A DNA stretch of 64,000 nt, from NCBI RefSeq assembly GCF_009026145.1, contig NZ_WBUE01000025.1:1-64000 (forward strand). Direction: 5' to 3'. The stretch comes from Hyphomicrobium sp. Its GTDB lineage: Bacteria; Pseudomonadota; Alphaproteobacteria; Rhizobiales; Hyphomicrobiaceae. Below are positions 18,222-28,107 of the stretch, piece by piece; within the stretch, counting starts at the first letter, position 1; each line of letters opens with the position of its first letter. Under the pieces are notes generated by a model, which saw only the letters and a program-made list of their open reading frames with translations, did no database searches and was not told where the DNA came from. The position numbers and the translations under genes are program-made.

Positions 18222-18750
18222 ATGCCGGACCAACGAGATCTGTTCGAAGACCGCCCAACACGCCAGCCCTGGAACAATGGCAAGATGATCGGCGCGAAGC
18301 CACCGCTGTGGCCCAAGCACGTCTGGTCCATCCGGACCAAGCTCCAGGTGAAAGGCCGCAAAAGGGACCTGGCGCTATTCAACCTCGCCATCGACAGCAA
18401 GCTGCGAGGGTGTGACGTGGTGCGCATTAAGGTTGAGGACGTCGCGCCAAGAGGCTACGCCATCGATCGCGCGACGGCGCGCCAGCGGAAGACTGGCCAT
18501 CCTGTAAAGTTCTGACGACACGCCAGTACGCCCGACTGGTCTCCGAGTGGATCGCGAGCATCGGGCTCGACCCTCTGCAATTTGGCACGCATTCGCTCCG
18601 CCGGACCAAGGCGACCCTGATCTACAAGCGAACAGGGAACTTGCGAGCCGTCCAGCTGCTACTTGGCCATACCAAGACGAGAGCACCGTCAGGTACCTGG
18701 GAATCGAAGTCGATGATGCCCTCGCCATAGCCGAACAAGTTGACGTCTAA
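18222..18750 (+). pseudogene. Integrase relic, copy 1
   Basis: The first frame starts at ATG 18222 after an AGAGGAGAA box and gives KHVWSIRTKLQVKGRKRDLA and NLAIDSKLRGCDVVRIKVED before a stop at 18515. About 45 residues appear deleted there, and a second frame continues TTRQYARLVSEWI, GLDPLQFGTHSLRRTKATLI and LRAVQLLLGHTKT, containing the HxLRR and H boxes of a tyrosine recombinase. A further shift restores VRYLGIEVDDALAIAEQVDV with the catalytic Tyr. At least two lesions make it inactive. A second, differently deleted copy lies at 33024-33292 on the same strand. Confidence 0.8.
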
Positions 18751-18757
18751 TCTGCCT

Positions 18758-18781
18758 GGGCAGAGCCGACGTGCTCTGCCC
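18758..18781. repeat. Hairpin after integrase relic 1
   Basis: GGGCAGAGC, a six-base loop CGACGT, then GCTCTGCCC: a perfect nine-base-pair stem. It begins seven bases after the relic's stop codon. The same stem with loop CGACAT follows the second relic at 33300-33323. No T-run follows, so it is not a classical terminator. It may be part of the element's end or attachment region. Confidence 0.6.
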
Positions 18782-18978
18782 GACCTGACCCGGGAAGATC
18801 GGGCCAATAGTGGCCATTGAGGCTGTGTCGCCTCTGAGGCGGCTTAGAGGGTGGAAGCAGACTTCCGGCTGCCACCCAAAAGGATCGCTCGGTCCGTGAA
18901 AGACCAACAACAAACAAACTCAACGGCCTTAGGCGCAATGGCCCATTGGCTTGCTGGCATGCCTTGTAGGCAACTCGT

Positions 18979-21135
18979 TCACTGCGCGTCGGCACGGACC
19001 CCGGACACGGCAAAGCTTGCCGTTACCGGTTGGGGGACGCGGTCCTTCAGCCAGCAGCGCGCCGAGGGGCCCTGCACGCCGGGCTTGACGAAGGTCCAGG
19101 CCTTGCATTTGGGCTCCTTCCCGCATTGGCTTGCGCACAGCGCAGGGTCTGCGCTTTCAAGTTCAAAGGTCCGGTAGTCGCTGCCCGGACGGTCAACGTC
19201 GTACTCAAACGTGGCACTCGCAGTGTTGGCCGACGCAGCACCGGAGACGGGAGCTTTGGCGAGCTCCTCGATTGCAGCCTTCGTCGACGGCCCAAAGTCG
19301 CCGTCAACCTTCCCGTCATAGACGCCTGCATCGCGCATGCGACGCTGCAATTCCCGCTGGAAGCTCTTGCTCCAAGCCTCTGCGTTGGTTGTCATCTCAC
19401 GCGCCGCATATGCATTGTGCGCTTTGAGCGCCTTGAACATCCAATCGGCGCCCTTGCTCGCATCTTCCTTGACGCCGGCTCCGATCGCGTAAGCTCGGCC
19501 AAGGTCATACAAGGCGTCGACGTTTCCCGCCTCAACTGACTTGTGGAACCAGGAGACGGCTTGTGCAGGATCTTTCACAGCCTCGCCGCCGTTTTGCATC
19601 AACCAGCCGAGCTGGCGCATGGCGCCGTTGTGATTAAGGTCGGCCGCCTTGCGGTACCAGCGCATCGCCTCGGCCTCGTCCTTGCCCACACCAGAGCCGC
19701 TTTGATACATCCACCCGAGAGCAGCCATGGCGTTAGCGAAGCCCAGGTTGGCGGCCCGCCGATACCAGCTGACCGCCACGGCGTTGTCCTGGGCGACGCC
19801 GCGGCCATTCAAATACATGTTTGCCAGCATGTGCATGGCTGCGATCTGCCCAAGCTCTGCAGCCTTTCGGTAATGGCGGACGGCCTGCGCGTCGTCACTG
19901 AAGACGCCGCGCCCCGCTTCATACATCAATCCGAGATTTGCGATGGCGTCTGGATGGTCGAATTCGGCCGCCTTGCGGTACCAGATGACGGCTTCCGCGT
20001 CGTCTTTGGAAACGCCGTTGCCATTGGCGTAAAGCATGCCCAACCGGAACATCGCCGCAAACTGGCCCTGGTCCGCTGCTTTGCGATAAAAGCGAGCTGC
20101 TTCCGCGGCATCTTTGCCAACACCGCGGCCCGACTCGTACATCAGTCCGAGGTTGAAGAGTGCCTTCGCGTCATTCTTCTCGGCGCCCTTGCGATACCAA
20201 GCGACTGCCTCCCTCTCGTCTTTGCCGACACCTTGGCCGTTCGCATACATGCCAGCGAGTTGGCTCATGGCTTCGGGTAGACCTTTGTCTGCCGCCTTGC
20301 GGTAGAGGCGCACCGCTTCTGCCTCGTCCTTCGCAGTCCCGGCGCCCATTGCATAGAGCCAGCCCAAGCCGTAGGCCGCCGTCGCGTCGCCCTTCTCGGC
20401 TTCAGTGCGCAGACGATCAGAAAGCTCGGCGAAGCTTGTCGCGACCCGCTGAACGTCAATGCGGACGTCCGACCCAGGCGGCGTTGCACTGATCATCGAC
20501 AACAACGCGTTCCATCGGGGGACCGACCGGCCGTCAAACTCGACGATGAGGTCGAGCGGCTTCATACCTCCAAGCGCGGCCGCAGTGTTCGGCAGTACCT
20601 CTATAACGAAGCCGCCCCGTGCGTTCGCAAATCCAAAGACTTTTGCGAGGTTCTCGCTGAGCTCGGCGAGTCTCACCCCGAGCCAGCCGTGCTTGGAGTC
20701 GGCAAGCTGCCCAAGTTTCACCGAGATAGACTGCTGTCCGAGGCGCCCTTGCGGCGGGACCCGCGACTGAGGCTGTGGCACCTTCGGCGGGCTTTCCGCC
20801 TTCTCTGAAGCTGTCCCAGCGGGTGGTACATCCGGCTGCCTCAACCCCTGAAGACGGATGCGCGCCAGTGGTGCGAACTGACCGTCGGGATACGCTTTGA
20901 GATAGGCTTCAAGCTCGGCAGGATCATCGCTGTCACGCACACTCTCCCAGAAGGTGACCTCGGGCGAGGCGGCCTGTGCCAAGAGCATCGGCGGTGCGTG
21001 TGGCACAGCCACTGTGGGCGCGCCAGAAGCGGTCACCGCGCCGGCCATCGCGCCCAGCATGACAAGCGAGAACGTCGCCCGAGCAGGCCATCGTGATAGG
21101 CTGCAACAGAACCGATCCTGTAAGCCGATGGTCAT
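18979..21135 (-). CDS. Secreted PDZ / SEL1-repeat / peptidoglycan-binding / PAN-domain protein
   Basis: 718 aa. An N-terminal signal segment ([13 protein letters not shown]) is followed by a short helical region, then a PDZ-like domain (about residues 130-205: [32 protein letters not shown]). Nine SEL1 repeats of 36 residues follow (about 220-545, pattern ALxxLGxMYxxGxGVxKDxxEAVxWYRKAA). Next come a peptidoglycan-binding segment ([20 protein letters not shown]) and a C-terminal PAN/apple-like domain with four Cys ([20 protein letters not shown], then the SARCWLKDR segment). It starts 15 bases after the stop of the 1494-aa gene, so the two form one unit. A periplasmic scaffold or envelope-sensing role is likely; no enzyme domain is seen. 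Confidence 0.8.
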   Translation of the reverse strand: MTIGLQDRFCCSLSRWPARATFSLVMLGAMAGAVTASGAPTVAVPHAPPMLLAQAASPEVTFWESVRDSDDPAELEAYLKAYPDGQFAPLARIRLQGLRQPDVPPAGTASEKAESPPKVPQPQSRVPPQGRLGQQSISVKLGQLADSKHGWLGVRLAELSENLAKVFGFANARGGFVIEVLPNTAAALGGMKPLDLIVEFDGRSVPRWNALLSMISATPPGSDVRIDVQRVATSFAELSDRLRTEAEKGDATAAYGLGWLYAMGAGTAKDEAEAVRLYRKAADKGLPEAMSQLAGMYANGQGVGKDEREAVAWYRKGAEKNDAKALFNLGLMYESGRGVGKDAAEAARFYRKAADQGQFAAMFRLGMLYANGNGVSKDDAEAVIWYRKAAEFDHPDAIANLGLMYEAGRGVFSDDAQAVRHYRKAAELGQIAAMHMLANMYLNGRGVAQDNAVAVSWYRRAANLGFANAMAALGWMYQSGSGVGKDEAEAMRWYRKAADLNHNGAMRQLGWLMQNGGEAVKDPAQAVSWFHKSVEAGNVDALYDLGRAYAIGAGVKEDASKGADWMFKALKAHNAYAAREMTTNAEAWSKSFQRELQRRMRDAGVYDGKVDGDFGPSTKAAIEELAKAPVSGAASANTASATFEYDVDRPGSDYRTFELESADPALCASQCGKEPKCKAWTFVKPGVQGPSARCWLKDRVPQPVTASFAVSGVRADAQ

Positions 21136-21150
21136 TCGAGGTGCTGCTGC

Positions 21151-24100
21151 TCAATACCGATGCTCTTGACCGTGTGGCACTCCGCCACCGATGCGGATGC
21201 ACAGGTTGCCGACTCTGACGAATCCTGGCGGACAGCTGCGCTGGATGAGGTAGCAGCGATTGCCTCTCAGCACATAGCCCGGCGGGCACGTGCGCTGGAT
21301 CTTGTAGCACTTCTTGCCGCGCAGAACGTATCCCTTCGGGCACGTGAGCGTGGTGCTGTAGCACTTATTGCCTTTGAGCACGTAGCCCTTGGGGCAGGTC
21401 AGCGTCGTGCTGTAGCACTTGTCGCCCTTCAAGACGTAGCCTTCCGGGCAGCTGCGGGTGATCGTTACGCACTGGCCGTTTTGTCTGACGGTTCCTTCCG
21501 GGCACTGCTGGACAACTGCCGGTGGGCGCGGCGTGAAGCCGGGCGTGACAACGTCGATCGGCACACAATGCTTGTCGCCAAGGATGCTGGGATCGATCGG
21601 CCCAATATCCGGACGTTCCTGCACGACGCAATTCTGAGCGCCTGGCGCGAGGTGCTCTGGCATATGCAGCGACATCGTCACGCTCAGGCGTTCGTTGGGA
21701 GCGACCGTTGCGCCGGAATGCTCGCAGCTAATTGCCGTTCCCTTCTGCGCGCATTGCCACGTCGATGGCGACCACGAGCCGAGCGTGGCGTTGGCATCGG
21801 GCAGCAGGTCCGACAGTTTCGCCTTGCCGGTCCACGTGCCCGGGCCCTTGTTGATGAAGGTCAACTCGAAGAGACAGGCGTGGCCAGGTCTGCAGGGCCC
21901 AAGTTGCTTCTTCTCCACATGCGTCTCGGCCGGCTCTGCCGGCGGTGGTGCGTGCGGCTCTGAGGGCTCTGCAGGCGTAGGCTCTTCGGGATGAGCCGGC
22001 TCCGGCTCAGGGTGCGCAGTCGTGACAATAGTCACGCAGCTCTCGTTGTTGTGCGGCACCGGATCGTGCCTGGCATCGCCATCACCCTCATTATGGACGC
22101 AGTTCTTCGCGTTGGGTGCCAGATCGGCTGGCAGCTCGATTGTCACCGTCGCCTTGATGCCGCGCCCAGGAGGTATCGTTATCTTGTCATGGGTGCAGGT
22201 GACGTTGCGGCCGCTCTGCTGACATTTCCAATGATCGGGGCTGCTCTTGAGCCTAGCGCCGGCGGGCAGCTCATCGACAAGCTGCGGCTTGCCTGTCCAG
22301 GGGCCCGGCCCTCTGTTGATGAACCACAAATCGAACTTGCAGTCCGCTCCGTGCTCGCACCGCTCGTCAGCCTGGAACTTGCGGATATGAATATCGGGTA
22401 CCGGTGGCGGCGCAACGCGAACGGGGATGCACTGGCGGTTATTGGCTGGGTCTGGATCGCCGGGATTGAGACGGTCCGGAATGGAGACGCAGTTGCGCGC
22501 GCCAGGCTGCAGGTTGCGCGGCATGCGCACTGTGATCTCGACGCGGCGCTTAGCACCGGGAGCCAGCGAGATCTGCCGCGGATAGCGGCAGGTCAACGTG
22601 CGGCCTGATTGTGAGCAGATTGCAGGCGCGGTCGCCGAGACGAACGTTGCGCCTTGTGGCAGAACGTCCACGATCTCGGGTGTCCCCGTCCATTCACCCG
22701 GACCGCGGTTGAGGAGCCAGAGCTCGAAGTCGCACAGTCCGCCCGGCCGGCAACGCGCCGTTCTCTGGAGCTTGCGCGTCTGCAAGTCGGGGGACGCCGC
22801 CTCAATCGGGATGCAGTGGCGGTTGTTGCTGGAATTGGGATCATTTGCGGCAGCTGTCGGTCCAAGTTCAGCGCAGTTCTCCGCTCCTGCCGGCAGAGTG
22901 TCGGGCATGAGCACCGTGATCATGACCGATCCCGGACTATTTGGCGGTAGCGTTACCTGCTCGGGATAACGGCATGTCACGGTGCTGCCAGCCTGCGAGC
23001 AGCCGTCCGCGGATGCGGAGGGCTCGAGGGTTGCTCCGGCAGGAAGTGTATCGATGATCTCGGGCACGCCTGTCCATTCGCCAGGACCCCGGTTTACGAA
23101 GGTCAGTCGGAAGGTGCATTGGTGCCCAGGACCGCATTGACGGTCCGTCTGTTCTTTGCGGACCTGAATATCGGGCGCAGCTCCCGGAGGCGGTGCAGCG
23201 GGAGGCTGCGCGGGCGACGGCTGTACGGCAGGCTGCACCGGCGGTGGGATGACGTTGACGGTATGGCAGCTCATGTCGTTGGCCGGATTGGAGTCGCCAG
23301 CTAACCCCGCGCTGCCGCCGAACAATTGATCGATCAGCACCTGATCGGGCACACCCGTCGCCGGCAAGCCGTTGTCGGCCTGAAGCACCATGATCGAGTT
23401 CATGGTCACAACGTCGAGCACGCCATCGATGGGCCCGACCGGGTAGCCAAACGAGTTCAGCGCCTGCTCGATCGCAAGGATGACGGCGGGGTCGTTGGGA
23501 TCGCGGCTGGGCAGCCACACGTCCTGCACGCAGTTCTCGACCGGGCCGAAGACACCCGGCGGCAACAGGGCGTCGATGATCAGCGTGACAGCGTCACCTG
23601 GGTTGAGTGTCACCCAGGTATGTGTGCAGTTGACATTGTCGGTGCCGACGGCCTGCGTGCACAGCCAATCGGGCTGCGGACGGTAGTCCCAAAGCAGCGC
23701 ACCGGGCGGAAGCGTGTCGAGCTCCTGCAGCGGTCCTGACCAGACGCCCGGCCCGCGGTTGGTGATGGTGATGGTGAAGGTGCAGATGTTGCCTGCGATG
23801 CACTGCGCCGGTCCTGTCTTCACTTTCTCGAGGTCGGGAAGGTCCGGTGCCGGTGGGTTCTCGACGACGACCGGCGGCTCCTCGATCTCGGGCGTTTCCG
23901 CGACGAGCGGCGGCTCTTCGACCTCGGCCTTCTCCTTCTCGCACAACTCGTAGATCTCGATGTCGCCCACCTTGGTGGCGTCGTTGCGCGTGAGCTCCGC
24001 CATGATGACGTTGCCGTTGGCATCGAGATTTTCGTCGGTGTCGAGGATGTAGGACTGCAGCGGCCCGGTAGCCGGATAGGGCACGCCGGCGGCGGGGTAA

Positions 24101-25635
24101 GGCTTTGTCGCCTCGTCGGGCAGCACCTTGTCAATGGCCCGGACGGGCATGCCTTGCGCACCCGCCACGTAGGAGCCGTCCTCGGACCGTCCGATGTCGG
24201 GGCTGAAGCATGGCCCGTGCGGCGAGCACAGCGTGCCGCCGGTCATCCATACCGTCTCATCGGGGCGTGCTGTATCGATGTGCCACTCGACGCCGTAGCC
24301 AAAGCCGTAGTCGACGCCACCGGAGCCGTTGACGCGCAGGAAAGCCTGTCCATCATTCTTGCGGTCGTAGTGGCCGATGTCATAACGGCCCTTGAGCTGC
24401 CAGACTCCTTTGTCGTTGAGCTCATAGGCGAGCACGCGCGATTCATGAGGATTGGCGAAGGGCTCCTCTGCGTCGAGGCCTAGATTGCGCACGCCGCCGC
24501 GTTCTGCAACGAGCATCGTCTTCTCGTCCTTGCACTTGCAGAAGGCGATGTCGGAGACGGGATTGCTACGGCCGGAGCGCGCTATCGCAGCGGAATCGGT
24601 GAAAAAATCCGGCAGAAAGTATTCGCGGCGTACGCTGCCGGGATCAAACTCGCCGTCAGCCTTGATTGCGACTGACCAGACTGAGTTGCGCTTCTCCTCC
24701 TCAGAGGCGGAAGCGAAGTCTTTGCTTCCCAACGCTTGGCTCGACCAAACTGCATAGTAGAGCCGCACCTGGCCGCTTTCCGCGTCCTTGCGCACGCCAA
24801 GCCCCCACACGCGGCGGCGGAAGTCGGCAAGGTTCCAGCACGAGGGCGTGCGGTCGAACGCGCCTTCCTTGCAGTCGGTGACGTGTGCTGACGTCGCCGG
24901 ATCGAACGCCACCGTCGGCAGCGACATCTGCTGGCCGGTGGCGGCATCGATGAAGCTTGCGCGTCCGGTGACGCCTTGGTCGAACTGGCCGAGGTCGGTG
25001 CCGTCCGGCGACAATCGGTGGATGAGGCCTGATTCCAGGTCTGAAACGTAGAACTGATGATACCATTTGTCGTAGGCGATATTGCCGAGTGCGGCACCGG
25101 TGTTGGCCCGACCATCAACGCCAATAGTCGCGAACGCGACCGGCTTGTAGCCGGTATCCGGACTGAGCTTCCACACCGTGCCCGGACCGCCGCCGGGACC
25201 CCACATCCCGGCCATCCAGTCAGAAGTGCGGTGCAAGCCGAATGCCGATGTCGCCGTCAGAAAGATGTTGGGAGAGGCCGCATCGTCGAGCGCCACGCCG
25301 AACACCTGACCGGTTTCCCCGGCGGTGATCTTGTGGCGCTGCGGCTCGTTCAGCCAGTGGTGACCCTGGGGCGGCTGCGAAGGGTTGCGCACGTCAACGA
25401 TGCTGCCGACGGTTCCCTTAAGGTCAATGACCGTTTTGCCGTCGGCGCTCGTCGTGCCGGAGAAGCGCGTGACGTAGGCCTCACCGGGCTGCATCGCCTC
25501 GGCGGCTTGCGCCGTGTCCACCCCTGACGAGAGAGTGAGGGCGAGCCCAGCGGCGCTCACTAGAGCGCGAACGCCGCGCACAGCTCCGACGTACCCACCT
25601 TTCCGGACACTCATATGCTTGCGGCTCCGCGGCAT
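21151..25635 (-). CDS. Giant secreted repeat protein: propeller-like head, DUF11-type repeats, Cys-rich ladder
   Basis: 1494 aa with a signal peptide (ALVSAAGLALTLSSGVDTAQA). Residues about 40-580 look like a beta-propeller (FYVSDLESGLIHRLSPDG and similar). Five DUF11/CARDB-like repeats follow, each with a Cys pair and the core F-x-N-R-G-P-G-x-W-T-G. The first is interrupted by a peptidoglycan-binding-like segment (ALNSFGYPVGPIDGVLDVVT, then NGLPATGVPD). Pro/Glu-rich linkers separate repeats four and five. The C-terminus is a ladder of six CPxGYVLxGxxCY units (DNA about 21190-21510). It is probably extracellular or attached to the envelope, with disulfides in every module. The start could also be ATG 25614. 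A perfect FNR-type palindrome lies upstream. Confidence 0.75.
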   Translation of the reverse strand: MPRSRKHMSVRKGGYVGAVRGVRALVSAAGLALTLSSGVDTAQAAEAMQPGEAYVTRFSGTTSADGKTVIDLKGTVGSIVDVRNPSQPPQGHHWLNEPQRHKITAGETGQVFGVALDDAASPNIFLTATSAFGLHRTSDWMAGMWGPGGGPGTVWKLSPDTGYKPVAFATIGVDGRANTGAALGNIAYDKWYHQFYVSDLESGLIHRLSPDGTDLGQFDQGVTGRASFIDAATGQQMSLPTVAFDPATSAHVTDCKEGAFDRTPSCWNLADFRRRVWGLGVRKDAESGQVRLYYAVWSSQALGSKDFASASEEEKRNSVWSVAIKADGEFDPGSVRREYFLPDFFTDSAAIARSGRSNPVSDIAFCKCKDEKTMLVAERGGVRNLGLDAEEPFANPHESRVLAYELNDKGVWQLKGRYDIGHYDRKNDGQAFLRVNGSGGVDYGFGYGVEWHIDTARPDETVWMTGGTLCSPHGPCFSPDIGRSEDGSYVAGAQGMPVRAIDKVLPDEATKPYPAAGVPYPATGPLQSYILDTDENLDANGNVIMAELTRNDATKVGDIEIYELCEKEKAEVEEPPLVAETPEIEEPPVVVENPPAPDLPDLEKVKTGPAQCIAGNICTFTITITNRGPGVWSGPLQELDTLPPGALLWDYRPQPDWLCTQAVGTDNVNCTHTWVTLNPGDAVTLIIDALLPPGVFGPVENCVQDVWLPSRDPNDPAVILAIEQALNSFGYPVGPIDGVLDVVTMNSIMVLQADNGLPATGVPDQVLIDQLFGGSAGLAGDSNPANDMSCHTVNVIPPPVQPAVQPSPAQPPAAPPPGAAPDIQVRKEQTDRQCGPGHQCTFRLTFVNRGPGEWTGVPEIIDTLPAGATLEPSASADGCSQAGSTVTCRYPEQVTLPPNSPGSVMITVLMPDTLPAGAENCAELGPTAAANDPNSSNNRHCIPIEAASPDLQTRKLQRTARCRPGGLCDFELWLLNRGPGEWTGTPEIVDVLPQGATFVSATAPAICSQSGRTLTCRYPRQISLAPGAKRRVEITVRMPRNLQPGARNCVSIPDRLNPGDPDPANNRQCIPVRVAPPPVPDIHIRKFQADERCEHGADCKFDLWFINRGPGPWTGKPQLVDELPAGARLKSSPDHWKCQQSGRNVTCTHDKITIPPGRGIKATVTIELPADLAPNAKNCVHNEGDGDARHDPVPHNNESCVTIVTTAHPEPEPAHPEEPTPAEPSEPHAPPPAEPAETHVEKKQLGPCRPGHACLFELTFINKGPGTWTGKAKLSDLLPDANATLGSWSPSTWQCAQKGTAISCEHSGATVAPNERLSVTMSLHMPEHLAPGAQNCVVQERPDIGPIDPSILGDKHCVPIDVVTPGFTPRPPAVVQQCPEGTVRQNGQCVTITRSCPEGYVLKGDKCYSTTLTCPKGYVLKGNKCYSTTLTCPKGYVLRGKKCYKIQRTCPPGYVLRGNRCYLIQRSCPPGFVRVGNLCIRIGGGVPHGQEHRY

Positions 25636-25702
25636 TGCACCATAGGCCTACGCTACTGACGATCGGGTGCCAGCAGTACGCTACGTGCCGAAAGGCGGGG
25701 CC

Positions 25703-25716
25703 TTGATGTCGATCAA
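25703..25716. promoter_or_regulatory. FNR/FixK-type site TTGATGTCGATCAA
   Basis: This perfect TTGAT-N4-ATCAA palindrome lies in the divergent region between the 1494-aa gene (start 25635, minus) and the coiled-coil gene (start 25834, plus). Its centre is about 75 bases from the first start and 124 from the second. FnrL/FixK proteins bind this consensus under low oxygen; that regulation is inferred. Confidence 0.65.
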
Positions 25717-25833
25717 CCAACAGCGTCTTCCAGAGACTAGAATTTTGCGAGGTTGTCGGTGATGTCGAAACCCGGCAGCAAATTTAACCTTCGCAAGAAG
25801 CGCGGTGGAGACTCGGGCCTCGGGGAGGACGTG

Positions 25834-26724
25834 ATGAAGCCACGATGTTTAACTTGGCCATGCGACCTTCGGCAGAGAGCGGACGCGCTGCGCGCGCACT
25901 GCGTCCTGCTATTCATCGCCGCCTTGTTGACCAGTCTCGTTGCCGATGTCGGTCCCCAGCCGCGCGCCGAGGAAGGACTTCCAGCGGCCGACACGACGTC
26001 CGGATCGAGCAGCGGCAAGCCCGTCCCCGCACCGTCCCTCCAAGGAGCGAGTGCGCATGTGCAGGACATGTGCAGACTCGATCGGGAGATTGCCGACTAC
26101 AATGCGGAGATCGCCAATCAAAGGCGCGCGATCGCCGATATGCAGCGCATTCTCGATGCGTCGAGGGAACCTGGCGGAGTCGTGCCGGACATCAACCGCC
26201 TGAAGGCGCAAGGCGTTGCCGGCCAGGGGATCGTTGGCGCCGGCACGTCAAAGCCGCAGGTCATCCGGGACGCGATCGCGGAATATGAGTCGAAGGCCAA
26301 TCCGCAGAACTATGCGGGGATTCTCAGGCTCAGCAATAATATCACGCGAGAGCGCGACAAGTTGCAGGCGGAGCGCAGACAAGCGCTCGGGCTTGGCAAG
26401 GACGCCGAACTGCCGAAGAACGAGCGAGATGCCATCGAAGCGATGGCAGGCGGGCGGGCCTTCTACGCCAACGAAATAGCCCGCAGCAAGGAGTTTATCG
26501 CCCGGCTCGAGGGCAAAATCCGCGAACGCAACCTCGACCGCACGAAGATCCATTCCGCCATGTCCAGCGAGGAGGTCGATACGTACAAGGGTCTGCGGTC
26601 GAGCCAATCGTGCGGTGGGGCGGGCGGCCGCTGTCCGCCAGTACGCGGGTGGAGTTTGCCAGCGGGCGCGACATGCACGACCGCCGCCCCGGGCGCGGCA
26701 CCACACGGTCACCCTGAGCACTGA
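25834..26724 (+). CDS. Exported coiled-coil protein of unknown function
   Basis: About 296 aa from ATG 25834, which follows GGGGAGG; the frame is open from 25753 but without such a site. A hydrophobic segment (CVLLFIAALLTSLVADVG) near residue 25 is probably a signal peptide or anchor. Residues about 75-240 are charged and helical with coiled-coil character (REIADYNAEIANQRRAIADM, RDKLQAERRQALGL). The last 50 residues become Gly/Pro/Cys-rich and of different character, so a late frameshift is possible. It is divergent from the giant protein gene and may share its FNR-type control. I recognise no family. Confidence 0.55.
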   Translation: MKPRCLTWPCDLRQRADALRAHCVLLFIAALLTSLVADVGPQPRAEEGLPAADTTSGSSSGKPVPAPSLQGASAHVQDMCRLDREIADYNAEIANQRRAIADMQRILDASREPGGVVPDINRLKAQGVAGQGIVGAGTSKPQVIRDAIAEYESKANPQNYAGILRLSNNITRERDKLQAERRQALGLGKDAELPKNERDAIEAMAGGRAFYANEIARSKEFIARLEGKIRERNLDRTKIHSAMSSEEVDTYKGLRSSQSCGGAGGRCPPVRGWSLPAGATCTTAAPGAAPHGHPEH

Positions 26725-27123
26725 TCCGGAGGTGAGATCATACTCACTGAGGACAGATGTCTTGCGTCGAGACATGGGTCCCCGCGCGTCACCTCTCCGA
26801 GGCTACTGAAGTGTCACTTCTCCATCTAACAAGGAAGCCGGCACATCCCCCCAGACCTGCTGCAAACTTGGCGGCCGTCTGTGTCCCCGCCTTGGGTCAT
26901 GAGCGGGCGCCGGACAGCACTGCCGGGCGTGCGTATCGAGGGGCCTCGCCACGCACGCGCCGGCAACGATAGCAACGGGGACGCGGCCAGAATGTCGAGC
27001 TCCTGAGTCCAGAATCGGCGTCGAGAGGAGGGGACGCCGATTTTGAAGGACTGTTTGAACAGGTCGACGACCGCAACCCAATGGCCTCCACCGCTCACGC
27101 GCCCCAGTGGATCAATCAAAGGC
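26725..27123. other. Intergenic region, nothing recognised
   Basis: Overlapping frames on both strands are short and lack start signals. A minus-strand frame of 137 codons reads through the whole gap but is Arg/Gly-rich without domain features. No clear promoter or terminator was found for the flanking genes. Confidence 0.4.
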
Positions 27124-27423
27124 TTAGGAACCGAAACGGCAGGGACGCGCCTTCGCGCGGCAACGTTCGCGGCCCTGGTACGACCAACAGCCGTAGCTCT
27201 TGTCTGCGGCCCGCCACCAGGTGTCGTACCGCCCCCCATGAAGGGCGCGCGCCTTGCGCTTCCATGCCAGCCGCGCGCTCAGCCGTGCGCCGGCAAACGT
27301 CTGGCTCCAGTTCCCAAGAGCCGAAACCGTGCTGCTCTTGCAGGCCGCCGCATCTGCCGGATTCGGCACAGCTGCAGTCAAGAGCAAAGCCGCGACAGCG
27401 GCGCCAGCCAGCTTATGTGTCAT
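27124..27423 (-). CDS. Small secreted basic protein
   Basis: 99 aa from ATG 27423, which lies six bases after AGGAGG; the longer frame to 27615 lacks such a site. A clear signal peptide (LAGAAVAALLLTAAVPNPADA) precedes a mature part of about 75 residues that is basic and Trp/Tyr-rich (ARLSARLAWKRKARALHGG, YDTWWRAADKSYGCWSYQG) with four Cys. This could be a periplasmic or extracellular protein stabilised by disulfides. It is one of several small exported products in the 18-33 kb segment. Family not recognised. Confidence 0.6.
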   Translation of the reverse strand: MTHKLAGAAVAALLLTAAVPNPADAAACKSSTVSALGNWSQTFAGARLSARLAWKRKARALHGGRYDTWWRAADKSYGCWSYQGRERCRAKARPCRFGS

Positions 27424-27826
27424 CTCCATCCTCCTCGGTTGCCTTCCTGGGGCGGATAGGACCCGAATTGGCTCCGTCTGCCCGTTCAAGCAGAACGAGA
27501 TGAAGCTCACACAGGCGGCGGCGGAAGGGTTTGATACAGCGCAAGCGGCCTGGTGGTCCTTGTCAGAGGTCTTCTGTTTGTCGGTTTTCTCTGACAGCGG
27601 CCGCACTGCCAGCATACGGCGCTCAAGCGCCGCCGGCCTTCGGGCCAGGAGCCGTCATCGCTGTTGCGAGGAGACGTCGTCCGCTTTAACTCCAAGAGTA
27701 GTCTTGCGGTGATCCGCAGTGTCACGTCTGCTCCCGAGCCGCAACGTGCATACAGCCTTGGGCTCGAAGGCGGCGCTTGGTAGGCTACGGCTTGCATGCA
27801 TTGGGGGCAGCCGAAGGCAACAACCG
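27424..27826. other. Intergenic region with one inverted repeat
   Basis: No gene is apparent. TGTCAGAG at 27561-27568 pairs with CTCTGACA at 27589-27596 across 20 bases, an eight-base inverted repeat upstream of the minus-strand secreted-protein gene. The distance from that gene's start (about 140 bases) would allow an operator or leader structure, but no regulator is identified. Confidence 0.35.
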
Positions 27827-28042
27827 ATGAAGGCAGCACTGCTTTGGTTCGGACGTATTTCTCTCGTCGCGGGAATCCTGCTGGTCACTGCCAACGTGGC
27901 TCTGCATTTCATGGGGCTGGGCGCGAGTTACAATCTTGGTGATCCAAGCAAGTTCCAGTTCATCCTCATTTCCTTCTGGCAAATTGGCGTCGGCCTTGTG
28001 AGCATCGGCGTGCTCTCGATGCTTGCCGGACGTCGGCTCTGA
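27827..28042 (+). CDS. Small two-helix membrane protein
   Basis: 71 aa from ATG 27827 (CGAAGG box upstream). There are two hydrophobic helices (ISLVAGILLVTANVALHFMG and LISFWQIGVGLVSIGVLSML) joined by a short polar loop (GASYNLGDPSKFQF), ending with AGRRL. The Arg-rich end suggests a cytoplasmic C-terminus. No family recognised; an integral inner-membrane protein is likely. It converges on the DUF2147 gene. Confidence 0.6.
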   Translation: MKAALLWFGRISLVAGILLVTANVALHFMGLGASYNLGDPSKFQFILISFWQIGVGLVSIGVLSMLAGRRL

Positions 28043-28107
28043 AGAGTTGCCGGCTCCCGCTGGCCAGATTGCCGGCAACGTTGACAGACATTTTGCGTCG
28101 GGCAGGC

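Noticed and set aside
18758-18781. Rho-independent terminator after integrase relic 1
   Set aside because: Strong stem but no following T-run on either strand; kept as an element-associated hairpin instead.
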